Of a DNA stretch of 64,000 nt, positions 38,010 through 46,033 are shown piece by piece. The notes beneath the pieces are model-generated. The model saw only the letters and a list, made by a program, of their open reading frames with translations, was not told where the DNA came from and ran no database searches. The stretch is from VAZQ01 sp963840535 (lineage in GTDB: Bacteria; Pseudomonadota; Alphaproteobacteria; Rhizobiales; Xanthobacteraceae). The translations under genes and the position numbers were made by a program. Each line of letters opens with the position of its first letter. Positions within the stretch are counted from its first letter, which is position 1. The stretch is from contig CAWIZJ010000013.1 of the NCBI GenBank assembly GCA_963840535.1, positions 1-64,000 of the forward strand. Direction: 5' to 3'.

Positions 38010-38975
38010 ATGTTCATTAATAGCACTGCGTCCCTCGGCGCTCGCGTCTCCTTGATTCTTGTTCCGCTCGTCACCGCGCTAGACCCGACGGCCGCGCATG
38101 CTACGCAAAGCGGAGATTTCGCCGGCTTGGTCGACGTCGATGGTGGTCGCAAGATGTATCTGGAGTGTCGCGGCATAGGGCCCCCTACAGTCGTGTTGGT
38201 GGCCGGCCTCAGAGGGTCCGCCGAGGATTGGAATATCGCCGAGAAGCCAGCGCCGCGGGTGTTTCCCGACGTCGCCACGTTCACCAGGGTCTGTGCTTAT
38301 GATCGTCCTGGAACTCCGGTCGGTGAGAAGCCCAGCCGGAGCGACCCGGTTCCGCAGCCCACCACGGCGGGGACTGCGGTCGCCGATTTGCAGGCCCTGC
38401 TGACTGCCGCTGGCGAGGCGGGGCCCTACGTGCTTGTCGCCCATTCTTACGGCGGTCTTATCGGCAGGCTTTATGCCAGCACCTACCCCGACGACGTATC
38501 TGCTCTCGTGCTCGTCGACGCTCTCTCCGAAGGGCTTCAGGATGCGGAGACGCCTGAGCAGTGGGGGATACAGCGAAAACTGATTGAAGGCGACGTCCGG
38601 GAAGGCGTGGCCCAGTACCCAGCCCTTGAAACCATCGACGTAGATCGCAGCTTTGACCAGATGCGCGCCGCCTCGCCATTGCGCCAACTCCCCCTGATCG
38701 TATTGTCTGCGGACCGGGGCTGGGGGCCACAAGTCCCGTCAATGATCGCGGCAGGCACGCTGCCGGCCGACGTGCCGCAGCATTTCGGCTACGTCACCGA
38801 TGCCGCGCAGAAAGAGGCGCAGGAGAAGCTCGCCCATCTTGTGCCGAACGCAAAGCACATCACCAACACGAACAGCGGCCACGAGATACATAAGGAGCAG
38901 CCTCAACTCGTGATCGACGCAATTCGCCAGGTTGTCGACGCGGTGCGTGGCGGGAGCCGGCAGCAGGCGCGCTGA
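38010..38975 (+). CDS. Secreted alpha/beta hydrolase
   Basis: Intact protein of about 321 residues. The start MFINSTASLGARVSLILVPL at 38010 follows the strong ribosome site gggaggacaggt and gives a signal peptide (cleavage near AAHAT). The fold shows VVLVAGLRGSAEDW, RVCAYDRPGTPVGE, the nucleophile elbow in VLVAHSYGGLIGRLYASTYP and the catalytic His in TNTNSGHEIHKEQPQLV. Esterase or lipase-like activity is expected. The substrate is unknown. Confidence 0.9.
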   Translation: MFINSTASLGARVSLILVPLVTALDPTAAHATQSGDFAGLVDVDGGRKMYLECRGIGPPTVVLVAGLRGSAEDWNIAEKPAPRVFPDVATFTRVCAYDRPGTPVGEKPSRSDPVPQPTTAGTAVADLQALLTAAGEAGPYVLVAHSYGGLIGRLYASTYPDDVSALVLVDALSEGLQDAETPEQWGIQRKLIEGDVREGVAQYPALETIDVDRSFDQMRAASPLRQLPLIVLSADRGWGPQVPSMIAAGTLPADVPQHFGYVTDAAQKEAQEKLAHLVPNAKHITNTNSGHEIHKEQPQLVIDAIRQVVDAVRGGSRQQAR

Positions 38976-39272
38976 GGGCCGCGCTCTCGGTGAACGATGG
39001 CAATGAGGAGGGTGGCGAGGCACTCGAGGTCTGCTAATGGCACCAAGGCGAAGTGCCGGAATGTCCGCTCTCGCGCCGCTCCTGAGGGAGGAGCGGACCT
39101 TGGCCGAACCGCCGTCAACAAGCCGGATTTCGTGGGTACACGCTCTCAGCTACCGAGGGTGACTATCGTGAGCAATATGGCGAAGATTCACGCGGCCACG
39201 CATACCAAGAATGTTGGCGACCTCGGACCAGCCTCAATGAGTTTTTCCACTGGACGTCTTCGCAGCGGTGCT
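38976..39272. other. Intergenic region with a dispersed-repeat fragment
   Basis: Contains 'tgccggaatgtccgctctcg' and 'gaggagcggaccttggc' around 39055-39105, a fragment of a repeat common near other genes in the window. No supported coding sequence. Confidence 0.45.
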
Positions 39273-39686
39273 ATGCCGGCATTGATCGAGATGGTCATTG
39301 GTGCGCGGCTGTTGCCCAGGGCGCGTGCGCTTGCAAAATTGTTCTTTGGATTTCTGGTTGCGACCGCGCTTCTAAATCTGGCCGCGCGGGCCGAGGACGG
39401 CGTTCAGCCGGCGATGCGATCGGCGCAGGTGCAAGGAAGCAGTCCGGTTGCGGAAGAGGAGGCCGCGAAGCGTCGCGCAGCCGAGACCGAACGCGAGCAA
39501 CGCGCGCGAGCCGCTGCGGCGGCGCCGCGGGCCAGGGGAGCTGCGGATAGAGCGGCAGCAGCAGCCGAAGCGAGGCGCAGGGCGGCAGGCGCGAAGGCGA
39601 AGCCTAGGACGGGGGACTTCTGGAGACCGGGCGAATTCGAACGGATGCGGGGCGGTCTGCCCCCCGCCCAGCCAAGGCCCCGGTGA
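39273..39686 (+). CDS. Hypothetical exported Ala/Arg-rich protein
   Basis: A hydrophobic N-terminal segment (ALAKLFFGFLVATALLNLAA, then RAEDG) looks like a signal peptide. After it comes a charged, Ala/Glu/Arg-rich helix (EEEAAKRRAAETEREQRARA) and a basic tail. The start at 39273 is a choice among in-frame alternatives (38997, 39177). The low complexity makes function and even reality uncertain. Confidence 0.45.
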   Translation: MPALIEMVIGARLLPRARALAKLFFGFLVATALLNLAARAEDGVQPAMRSAQVQGSSPVAEEEAAKRRAAETEREQRARAAAAAPRARGAADRAAAAAEARRRAAGAKAKPRTGDFWRPGEFERMRGGLPPAQPRPR

Positions 39687-40215
39687 CGAGCCCCCCTGAC
39701 CCTCCCGGAACCCTTCGGTTGAATACGATATCAAAATCTGGAAATTCGCCCCCGGCTAATCGGCGAAAGTGACCCAGTACCCAGTCCGTCCTCGGCGCCT
39801 ACCGCCCCAAACGTGCCTCGTTTGGTCATTTATCTCGCTTTAGGTCCCGATAACCCCTCTTCTCGGTAGCAAAGGGATGGCGGCGGACAGACTGATCCTT
39901 GGCGGCGGAAAATCGACCGAATCTCGCGCGAGTGCGGCGCCGGCGGTTCTTTGACATTTTCTGGGGTACATTGAAATCATTAGGGCCTGAATGTCGGTCC
40001 GCTCTGACGACCTGGTGGGCGGGGGCGATCCGACCACGACGCCGCCAGAACGGCGGCCGCGGTTTCGAGTTAGTCAAGCGAGGTGAAATCAATAGCTCAT
40101 CGCCACAACCTCGAATCGAATCGGCACGCGGAGACTCGCTTTATGACAGCTTGTCAACCTGTCAGATTGCGAGTCTACTTGAAAGCCCTCAACTACAAAG
40201 CGCATCGATCCGGTT
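39687..40215. other. Intergenic region upstream of a small hypothetical gene
   Basis: About 530 bases, including a lower-GC section from 40080. I see no supported coding region here. A stretch of ordinary-looking frames on the minus strand (39826-40092) has no family features. Confidence 0.45.
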
Positions 40216-40533
40216 ATGGCCGATACCGATTTTCACCCACCACTTGACCCGAAGATTGCGCGACATGTTTTATTGCTGAAGTCGGCGGGCGTAGAAACGT
40301 TCGAGTCCTGCGAGGGTGGCCCAGGCCATGCCTATCCCGAACCAACCATTCGATTTCACGGAAACAAGGCTGCGGGACTTAGGGCGCTTGCCGTTGCGAT
40401 GGAGGGCGGGCTCGCCGTCGCAGCACTTCGACGGGTGTGGCCAATTATTGACGGCGAGCCTACTGGTCCGTGGTGGGAAATGACGTTCGCTGAGCAGAAT
40501 CGACAGTCCGACCGAGGCAAATCAATGACTTAG
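40216..40533 (+). CDS. Small conserved hypothetical protein
   Basis: Intact 105-residue protein: MADTDFHPPLDPKIARHVLL, LKSAGVETFESCEGGPGHAY, PEPTIRFHGNKAAGLRALAV and RRVWPIIDGEPTGPWWEMTF. The words 'GVETFESCEGGPGHAYPEPT' recur in small proteins of rhizobial accessory regions and phages as I recall them. The gene lies directly left of the IS1634-type element, whose end falls just after its stop. Function unknown. Confidence 0.75.
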   Translation: MADTDFHPPLDPKIARHVLLLKSAGVETFESCEGGPGHAYPEPTIRFHGNKAAGLRALAVAMEGGLAVAALRRVWPIIDGEPTGPWWEMTFAEQNRQSDRGKSMT

Positions 40534-40534
40534 C

Positions 40535-42473
40535 TGGGAAGTTTTCACTACATTTTTGGTGTAGTGCTGGCTCAGGCGGTGGCAGCGAGAATCGGCGCTT
40601 CGTGCGCAGCGAGGCGCATGCGCTTGGGCAGGATGAGGCCGAGGCGATCAAGAAGGGCGGCCTGCGCAGAGTTGGGCTGCGTCACGCAACGCAGACGAAT
40701 CTGACCGTGTGTTGCGGTGGGCAATACGACGTCATGCGACTGGATGCGAGCGCATTCTTCGAGGATGGTGCGCGGCGAGTTACCGAGACCAGCGCGCTGC
40801 TGCCACATCTCGAGGCTCTTCCAGAGCACGAAAGCGAGAAAGCAAACGAGGATATGCGCCTGGACGCGATCTTCGCGCTGGTGCCAGATCGGACGCACGT
40901 TCAGCTGATCCTTCTGAATGCGAAATGCGGCTTCGGCTTGTGTCAGCTGAATGTAAGCCTTCCACAGCTGTTGATCGCTCCAATCGGTGATGTTCGAGCG
41001 CAGCAGATAGGCGCCCTCCGAGAGCGCCGCCCAATCGTCAAATGAGGCGTTGTAAGCAACCTGGAGGCGAAAGCCTGCCGGGCAACCATCCGGCTCCAGC
41101 GCTATGGTGAAGCGAGCGGCAGCACGCTGGTTTCTTTGCAGCAGGCGGCCGATCTGCCGGTTCACTGTCGCGCGGTCGAGCGGTTTCTTCGAGTGGGCGA
41201 TACGAGCAGCCAAGCGCTCAAGCGCCTCTTCGATGCGCCGGCTGAACTTGTCGTGCATGGCCCGCTCTTTGCTGCGCCGATCGGCCGAACGACAGAGGAT
41301 CACGGTCTCCTCAGTTTCAGGGTGGCGCGTGAGTTTGACCTCGACCCCTTCCTGGATTGTGCGCCAACCGTCCGCGGCGGCAAGCACAGCGGCGAACTTC
41401 TTCAGCTCCGACTTGGGCGCGCCAATGATGTAGCGCCGCCCGGTCTGGCGCAGCCAGGCAAGATTGGCAGCGCTGCCCATGGCGCGGTCGGTGATCCAGA
41501 CGCGCCCCAGCACGCCATGCCGCGCCTCCATGGTGGTTACGATCGTCTGTAATGTCTGCGAATCATGGACATTGCCGGCGAACACCTCGTAGCCCAGGGG
41601 AAAGCCGTCAAAGGTCACCACAAGAGCGATGCACACCTGCTTGCAGTCAGGGCGATGATCGCGCGAATGACCGCGCTGGGCCTGCGGATTGGCTTCCGCT
41701 TGGCCTTCAAAATAAGTGCTCGTGACGTCGTAGAGCAGCACTTCGTTCTGGACTGCGAACAGCTCTCCGCAGCGCTTCGACAAATGCGCTTCGAGGATTT
41801 GCTTGTGCATGAGCAGGTGATCAAGGGCGCGATAGAGGCGATCCTTGTTGACCTCCTCCTCGCCAAGCTGAAGCAAATCGGCAAGCGCCGTGCGACGGTA
41901 CCAATCCTCGGCAATGTGCAACTCGCTCGATGGCTCGCAGAATCGTGCCGTCACGAGCACGGCTGCCATCTTTGCCCATGCGATACGCTCCTTTCCAATC
42001 GGCAACAGCCGCTGGCACAGGTCCTCAAGACCGCTCCCGCGCCACAACGCCAGCGCCATGTACACGTCGCCAAACTGACGCGAGCGCTCGATTCGAATGC
42101 CCTTCAGGCGCACTGGAACCGTCAGGTGCTCGCTGCCATCCCTGAAAAGCTGCGCTTGCTCCGGAGTCCCAACCAGCTGGCGCGCTAGCGCACGCGCCTC
42201 CACGCGGCCGTCCTCATCGAGCTCGCCGAGATGGGCTACCGTTTGCTGAACGACGCGGCGGCCGACACGAACGCTGCGAACAAGGCACCAATAGCGGTGA
42301 ACCTTTCCGTCCTTCTTGCGAATCACATGGCGCAGATACATGCGCCATCTGAACCAACCTGCGGCTCGGGAAAATACCCAAGGTCGTCACTACACGACCA
42401 AATCAGCTCAACACGCCACCTAACCGATTGATCTGATTCATGCCACGTCACAAAAAATCGTGAAAACCGCCCC
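40535..42473 (-). mobile_element. IS1634-family insertion sequence
   Basis: Imperfect inverted ends are visible: tgggaagttttcacta at 40535 and ggggcggttttcacga read inward from 42473. They share the core gttttcac. A small hairpin (cactaca-tttttgg-tgtagtg) lies just inside the left end at about 40546. I could not find a convincing target duplication, so boundaries are approximate. The element carries one intact transposase gene. Confidence 0.75.
40572..42341 (-). CDS. IS1634-family transposase
   Basis: Intact 589-residue DDE transposase. The N-terminal domain reads MYLRHVIRKKDGKVHRYWCL. Catalytic residues sit in LLYDVTSTYFEGQAEANPQA, VWITDRAMGSAANLAWLRQT (second Asp) and AYIQLTQAEAAFRIQKDQLN (the Glu). 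The C-terminal region HQREDRVQAHILVCFLAFVL is typical of the IS1634/IS4-like group. An uninterrupted frame in a window full of indels suggests a recent insertion or a luckily well-read segment. Confidence 0.92.
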   Translation of the reverse strand: MYLRHVIRKKDGKVHRYWCLVRSVRVGRRVVQQTVAHLGELDEDGRVEARALARQLVGTPEQAQLFRDGSEHLTVPVRLKGIRIERSRQFGDVYMALALWRGSGLEDLCQRLLPIGKERIAWAKMAAVLVTARFCEPSSELHIAEDWYRRTALADLLQLGEEEVNKDRLYRALDHLLMHKQILEAHLSKRCGELFAVQNEVLLYDVTSTYFEGQAEANPQAQRGHSRDHRPDCKQVCIALVVTFDGFPLGYEVFAGNVHDSQTLQTIVTTMEARHGVLGRVWITDRAMGSAANLAWLRQTGRRYIIGAPKSELKKFAAVLAAADGWRTIQEGVEVKLTRHPETEETVILCRSADRRSKERAMHDKFSRRIEEALERLAARIAHSKKPLDRATVNRQIGRLLQRNQRAAARFTIALEPDGCPAGFRLQVAYNASFDDWAALSEGAYLLRSNITDWSDQQLWKAYIQLTQAEAAFRIQKDQLNVRPIWHQREDRVQAHILVCFLAFVLWKSLEMWQQRAGLGNSPRTILEECARIQSHDVVLPTATHGQIRLRCVTQPNSAQAALLDRLGLILPKRMRLAAHEAPILAATA

Positions 42474-42634
42474 TAATGTGCTCAAGTTGGGCTAACTAGC
42501 GACCGGCGAGATCAAGCCTTCGGCACTCTTCGCATAGCGGCTTGCCACCAGTACCTTGGCGCAGATACTGCGTTAGATGAAACACGAGGGCCGCCAAGTA
42601 AGGCGGCCTCCAAATCCTGGTGTGAACCACTACC

Positions 42635-42793
42635 TCAAGCGTATCTGACCGCCGTTGGGTCGTTGAAGTTGTTCATGTTGTGGTAGTCCATGTGAATCAG
42701 TTGCGTACGCCATGCGGCCAGCCACCCGCCGGTGGCGCTTTCCATCTCCTCGACGGTTAATTCGCGGATTTCAGTCGTCTCTTGCACGTTCAT
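42635..42793 (-). CDS. Double-glycine-leader small peptide A
   Basis: 52-residue peptide. The leader is MNVQETTEIRELTVEEMESA-TGG, which matches the microcin V/class II bacteriocin-type leader pattern (RELTxxELxxVxGG). The predicted core of 29 residues begins WLAAWRTQLIHMDYHNMNNF and has no Cys. The ribosome site ggagactgaac lies 5-10 nt upstream. The upstream cassette (42794-42910) is shared with peptides B and C. Cleavage after GG would need a C39-peptidase ABC exporter, which is not in the window. I infer a secreted or modified peptide. No activity can be claimed. Confidence 0.7.
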   Translation of the reverse strand: MNVQETTEIRELTVEEMESATGGWLAAWRTQLIHMDYHNMNNFNDPTAVRYA

Positions 42794-42894
42794 GTTCAGT
42801 CTCCGTCGTGTTGTCGGCGAACCATTCCGCCATCGACGCGGAGACTCTTGGCGCGAGGGCCTTGCGACTGACGTGAAGTAGTTCACACTTTCGG

Positions 42895-42910
42895 TGTGAT
42901 GGCCATCACA
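42895..42910 (-). promoter_or_regulatory. Crp-type palindrome upstream of peptide A
   Basis: TGTGATGGCCATCACA is a perfect 16-bp palindrome and fits the Crp consensus TGTGA-N6-TCACA. Its inner edge lies 102 nt upstream of the peptide A start. A second inverted repeat (CACAC-CGAAA-GTGTG on the minus strand) abuts and shares its last bases, giving a third TGTGA-like half-site. Confidence 0.6.
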
Positions 42911-42912
42911 GT

Positions 42913-43145
42913 TTGTCGGATTCGAGTTCGCGGCCGGCGCTGGCGGAGCGGTTGGAGTTTGTCCAGCCTCGCGACATTCGGAAGTTGATCGAGCGCAGCA
43001 GAGTTGAGTTGGAAAGCTATGGGTCAATTTGCGCCACGGTGGCGCAAAACGACGATCCGCTTGGCCGCGGTCGCCCCGGCACTGAGTATTGGCTGAACGA
43101 AGGGCAGGTGATTCTGATCTGCATGAAGTCGCGATGGTCAGATGG
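42913..43145 (+). pseudogene. Relic of a phage-type regulatory protein
   Basis: On the plus strand between peptides A and B: FVQPRDIRKLIERSRVELES, YGSICATVAQNDDPLGRGRP and GTEYWLNEGQVILICMKSR. This matches the N-terminal domain of phage antirepressor/regulatory proteins, in which '...GRGRPGxxYxLNEGQALLICM' is typical. The sequence breaks off right after KSR, so only this domain remains. It runs opposite to the peptide genes. Confidence 0.5.
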
Positions 43146-43176
43146 AGCTGGGCTCGGGTACCATCCGCGAAGTCGA

Positions 43177-43347
43177 TCACCCACGCCGGCCGGCACCGTA
43201 CAGTGACGTGAGTATGGCTGCCTGCTGCCGGCCACTCGCCTCAACCATTGCGGCCATCATCTGTCCGAGGTCGTCTAAAAGGCTTCCTCCCGAGACGATA
43301 TTGAGTTCATCGGCAGTCAGCTCGCGCATCTCAGTCTGTGCGTTCAT
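43177..43347 (-). CDS. Double-glycine-leader small peptide B
   Basis: 56-residue peptide with leader MNAQTEMRELTADELNIV-SGG. The predicted 35-residue core begins SLLDDLGQMMAAMVEASGRQ and ends TSLYGAGRRG. It has a hydrophobic amphipathic helix pattern and no Cys. Ribosome site aaggagactgatc precedes the ATG. An in-frame ATG 42 nt upstream (43389) would add a basic extension, but its equivalent is out of frame in A and C, so I choose 43347. Same upstream cassette as A and C. Confidence 0.72.
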   Translation of the reverse strand: MNAQTEMRELTADELNIVSGGSLLDDLGQMMAAMVEASGRQQAAILTSLYGAGRRG

Positions 43348-43450
43348 GATCAGTCTCCTTCGTGACGGTCGGGCGGTCCATTCCGCCATCGACGCGGAGA
43401 CCTTCGGCGCAAAGCGGTTGCCGCTGACGTGAAGGGGCTCACACTTTCGG

Positions 43451-43466
43451 TGTGATGCGTATCACG
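43451..43466 (-). promoter_or_regulatory. Crp-type palindrome upstream of peptide B
   Basis: On the minus strand CGTGATACGCATCACA, a near-perfect match to TGTGA-N6-TCACA, lies 104 nt upstream of the peptide B start. It is followed directly by CACACCGAAAGTGTGA, the same overlapping inverted repeat as in cassette A. Confidence 0.58.
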
Positions 43467-43468
43467 GT

Positions 43469-43620
43469 TTGTCGGATTTCTCCTTCTGCCTGCGCGCTGA
43501 GCGCAAGGCCGGGCAACTCCTCGCCGAGCAAGACAAGTCCGCGCACAGTGGTGACCGCCGTTCAATATCGTCCCACGCGCGAGGCGGGAAAGAAAAAGGG
43601 TATGGCACATGCCATACCCT
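43469..43620 (+). pseudogene. Relic of a ParB-like/phage-type coding sequence
   Basis: The plus strand reads FSFCLRAERKAGQLLAEQDK right behind the cassette. The 'RAERKAGQLLAE' word is typical of small ParB-like or phage-borne proteins that I know as 'IRLRAERRAGELL...'. The same start (FSFCLRAERKA) recurs behind cassette C at about 43950, so a piece of this gene travels with the repeated unit. It is truncated. Confidence 0.4.
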
Positions 43621-43664
43621 TCTCGGCGGACCGCGACCGCGTGCGACCGACACGCGGCCGCGAC

Positions 43665-43829
43665 TTACCACCCGAAGTTACGGGAGAGGGCCTGTGATGA
43701 TCCTATTGGCATGCGCTGCCGCCTGCTGCTGCATCCAGAGTCCAGCAGCCAACCCCAAAAACCGCCGGTCACGTGGTCCAGCTCAGTGGGGGTCAGCTCG
43801 CGAATTTCAGTCGTCTCATGCGCATTCAT
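43665..43829 (-). CDS. Double-glycine-leader small peptide C
   Basis: 54-residue peptide with leader MNAHETTEIRELTPTELDHV-TGG. The predicted 31-residue core begins FWGWLLDSGCSSRRQRMPIG and ends NFGW, with a single Cys. The ribosome site gaaggagactgaac is strong. The leader is nearly identical to A and related to B, while the core shares nothing with either, which is the usual pattern of a leader-directed peptide family. The same upstream cassette is present. Confidence 0.72.
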   Translation of the reverse strand: MNAHETTEIRELTPTELDHVTGGFWGWLLDSGCSSRRQRMPIGSSQALSRNFGW

Positions 43830-43931
43830 GTTCAGTCTCCTTCGTATAGTCGAGCGGACCCTTCCGCCATCGACGCGGAGACTTTTGTGCGGAAGCGGTT
43901 GCTGCCACGGTGAAGAAGCTCACACTTGGAG

Positions 43932-43947
43932 TGTGATGCCGATCACG
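43932..43947 (-). promoter_or_regulatory. Crp-type palindrome upstream of peptide C
   Basis: On the minus strand CGTGATCGGCATCACA lies 103 nt upstream of the peptide C start, at the same distance as in A and B. The adjoining inverted repeat reads CACACTCCAAGTGTG here. Its loop differs from A and B, but the palindrome is kept by paired changes. Confidence 0.58.
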
Positions 43948-44091
43948 GTTTGTCGGATTTCTCCTTCTGCCTGCGCGCCGAACGCAAGGCAATGCAGCGT
44001 CCGCTTTCGCCAACTGCGGACAAGCCGTCGCACACGCCTTGGGCAGCGATGTGCACAACTGCGGACTCATGCAGCGCAGCAAACCGCATCG

Positions 44092-45078
44092 TTACTCGAT
44101 CACCTCGTCGGCACGGGCGAGCAGCGTCGGCGGTACCTCGATTCCGAGCGCCTTCGCAGTCTTGAGATTGAGCACCAGCTCGTATTTGGTCGGTGCCTGC
44201 ACTGGCAGGTCGGAGGGCTTCTCGCCCTTTAGGATGCGGTCGACATAACCGGCCGCGCTGCGGAACTGGTCGACGAAATCAGGCCCATAAGAGATCAAGC
44301 CGCCACTGGCGATGAAGGGGCGCTCGTAATAGACTGCGGGCAGCTTGTACCGGGCCGCAAGGGCGATGATCAGATCGCGATGACGCTCCGCCGACCCGCT
44401 CCCGGGCACGATCAGGCCCCCATTCGGAGAGCGCGCGAAGTCCGCGACGGCGCGCTCAATGTCGCTGGCGTCGTGCATGTTGACTGGGTTGACCTCCACC
44501 CTAAACGCCGGTGCCGCGGCCTGGATGACACCAAATTGGGCGGGGCCCGAGGGAGTAAGCGGTTCCCGGAGGACCACCACACGCGTGACACCGGGCGCGA
44601 TTTCTTTGAGCAGTTCTAGCCATTTCCCGCCCAGGCCGTATTCGAATAAGAGGAACCCGGTGGCATTGCCGCCCGGCCGCGCCAGGCTATCAACGAAACC
44701 GGCGCCGACTGGGTCGACGACACCTGGAAACACAATCGGCACGCTGCGGGTCGCCTGCATCAGAGCCCCCACGGTCGACGCGCCGAAAGCCAGAATGACG
44801 TCCGGCGCCGCCGCGACCAATTCGGCCGCATGTCTGCGAATGTCGGCGGCATTGGTCGTGGCCCAGCGCGTGTCGATGCGCACATTGCGGCCGATGCTCC
44901 AGCCCAACAGGGCCAGCCCCTGATGAAATGCTGCGAGGCGGGCCTGAAATACAGGATCGTCCGCGGCTGCGGGCTGCAGCACGCCGATGCGTCGCACCCG
45001 CTCAGGCTGCTGCGCACGCGCCGCAAGCGGCCACGCCGCCGCGCCGCCGAGAAGGCTAATGAACTCACGTCGCCGCAT
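44092..45078 (-). CDS. ABC transporter substrate-binding protein (ABC_sub_bind family)
   Basis: Intact protein of 328 residues from MRRREFISLLGGAAAWPLAA at 45078, an exported-lipid-free signal sequence ending ARAQQ. Family blocks follow: RVRRIGVLQPAAADDPVFQA, AAFHQGLALLGWSIGRNVRI, AAPDVILAFGASTVGALMQA, FVDSLARPGGNATGFLLFEY and SAAGYVDRILKGEKPSDLPV. It ends TLLARADEVIE. Such proteins are very numerous in Bradyrhizobium-like genomes and usually stand alone, without permease or ATPase genes, as here. Ligand unknown. The gene lies next to a group II intron remnant. Confidence 0.92.
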   Translation of the reverse strand: MRRREFISLLGGAAAWPLAARAQQPERVRRIGVLQPAAADDPVFQARLAAFHQGLALLGWSIGRNVRIDTRWATTNAADIRRHAAELVAAAPDVILAFGASTVGALMQATRSVPIVFPGVVDPVGAGFVDSLARPGGNATGFLLFEYGLGGKWLELLKEIAPGVTRVVVLREPLTPSGPAQFGVIQAAAPAFRVEVNPVNMHDASDIERAVADFARSPNGGLIVPGSGSAERHRDLIIALAARYKLPAVYYERPFIASGGLISYGPDFVDQFRSAAGYVDRILKGEKPSDLPVQAPTKYELVLNLKTAKALGIEVPPTLLARADEVIE

Positions 45079-45189
45079 ATCCGCACCCAAGCTCAGGGGC
45101 CAGCATTGTATCGGCTCAAACGAGTACTTTGATAGGGCTCAACTTGGCATCAAAACCATTGCCGCAGTGCACAGCCAATGTCGCTGATG

Positions 45190-45825
45190 GGTCTTGTGTC
45201 ACGAGCATTGCCCGTCCACACGGCAATGCGCAACTGTACGGGAGATGAAGGAGGGCCCTTCGAGTTCGGCAATCAGGTGCTGATCTCAAGCCACTGCAAG
45301 CTGCTATCGTCAAAAGCGATGGTGGTGAACGTTGCGGAAACGTTGGGACATGATCCCAGCAGGCATGGTCGAGAGAGGCGAGCGTAAGCGAACCGCTGCA
45401 GAAGCGTCGAAATGCGATTAGGTGATGTCAAAACCGGGGGCTGACCCATCCTCCGGGACGAGCTCGGGGGATTGTCCTGAGACTGACCGAGCGGCATCCG
45501 GCGTGTAGGCGGCGCGAAGCTCGACCAGGCTCTTGTACGGAACGTGAGAACCTAGGCGGCGATGCGAAGGGAAAAGGCACAAGCGGCTCAAACCGCGAGG
45601 GAAAGTACCGATGCGCCGTCTAGGGGCGGACTGCTCCGTAGTAGTAAGGGGGTAATGGTGGAGGAAGGGGGGATCGCCACCGGCTTAACCGGCAACGGGA
45701 GGAACCCGATGTTCAATGGAAGGCGGCAGCCTTCGCGCGATGGCACGAGCCGGATGACTGCGAGAGTGTCAAGTCCGGACCTGTGAGGGGCTCGGGGTGA
45801 AATTCCCCGGGCCTACTCGGCATTC
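45190..45825 (+). ncRNA. ORF-less group II intron remnant
   Basis: The segment contains the conserved block of bacterial group II introns around 'gtaccgatgcgccgtctagggg...gtagtagtaagggggtaatgg' (45608-45658) and a domain V-like hairpin, gagccggatga...agtccgg, at 45747-45780. A domain VI-like stem (ctcggggtgaaattccccggg) follows. A reverse transcriptase is normally encoded before domain V, but here only about 90 nt separate the conserved block from domain V. The 5' boundary is a guess. It probably cannot move on its own. Confidence 0.55.
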
Positions 45826-46033
45826 GCGTCATTTTGTATGTCCGGCGGTAGGTCTGCTTATGCGCCAACTCCGGTCGTATCGCTGCGTTGCCGCAAGTGA
45901 CGCTGATTGACCCGAAGCGGTCTTTGGCCGGATTGAAATCCCGCATTGCAGCGAGCCCCCTGACTTGATCCTGGCCAATCCGATATGATGCCACGGAGTC
46001 CTTGGCTGGGGCGGCAGATGCAATTCGATCAAT

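Noticed and set aside
42793..43389. Small upstream ORF starting ATGGCGGAA in all three peptide cassettes
   Set aside because: The ATG is conserved, but it reads in frame with the peptide only in B, stops before the peptide in C and overlaps it out of frame in A. The encoded sequences do not match, so translation of a conserved uORF is unsupported.
43440..43470. Possible CRISPR array in the thrice-repeated peptide cassettes
   Set aside because: Repeat units are about 120-170 bp at spacings of about 500 bp, with genes in between. There are no short regular spacers and no cas genes.
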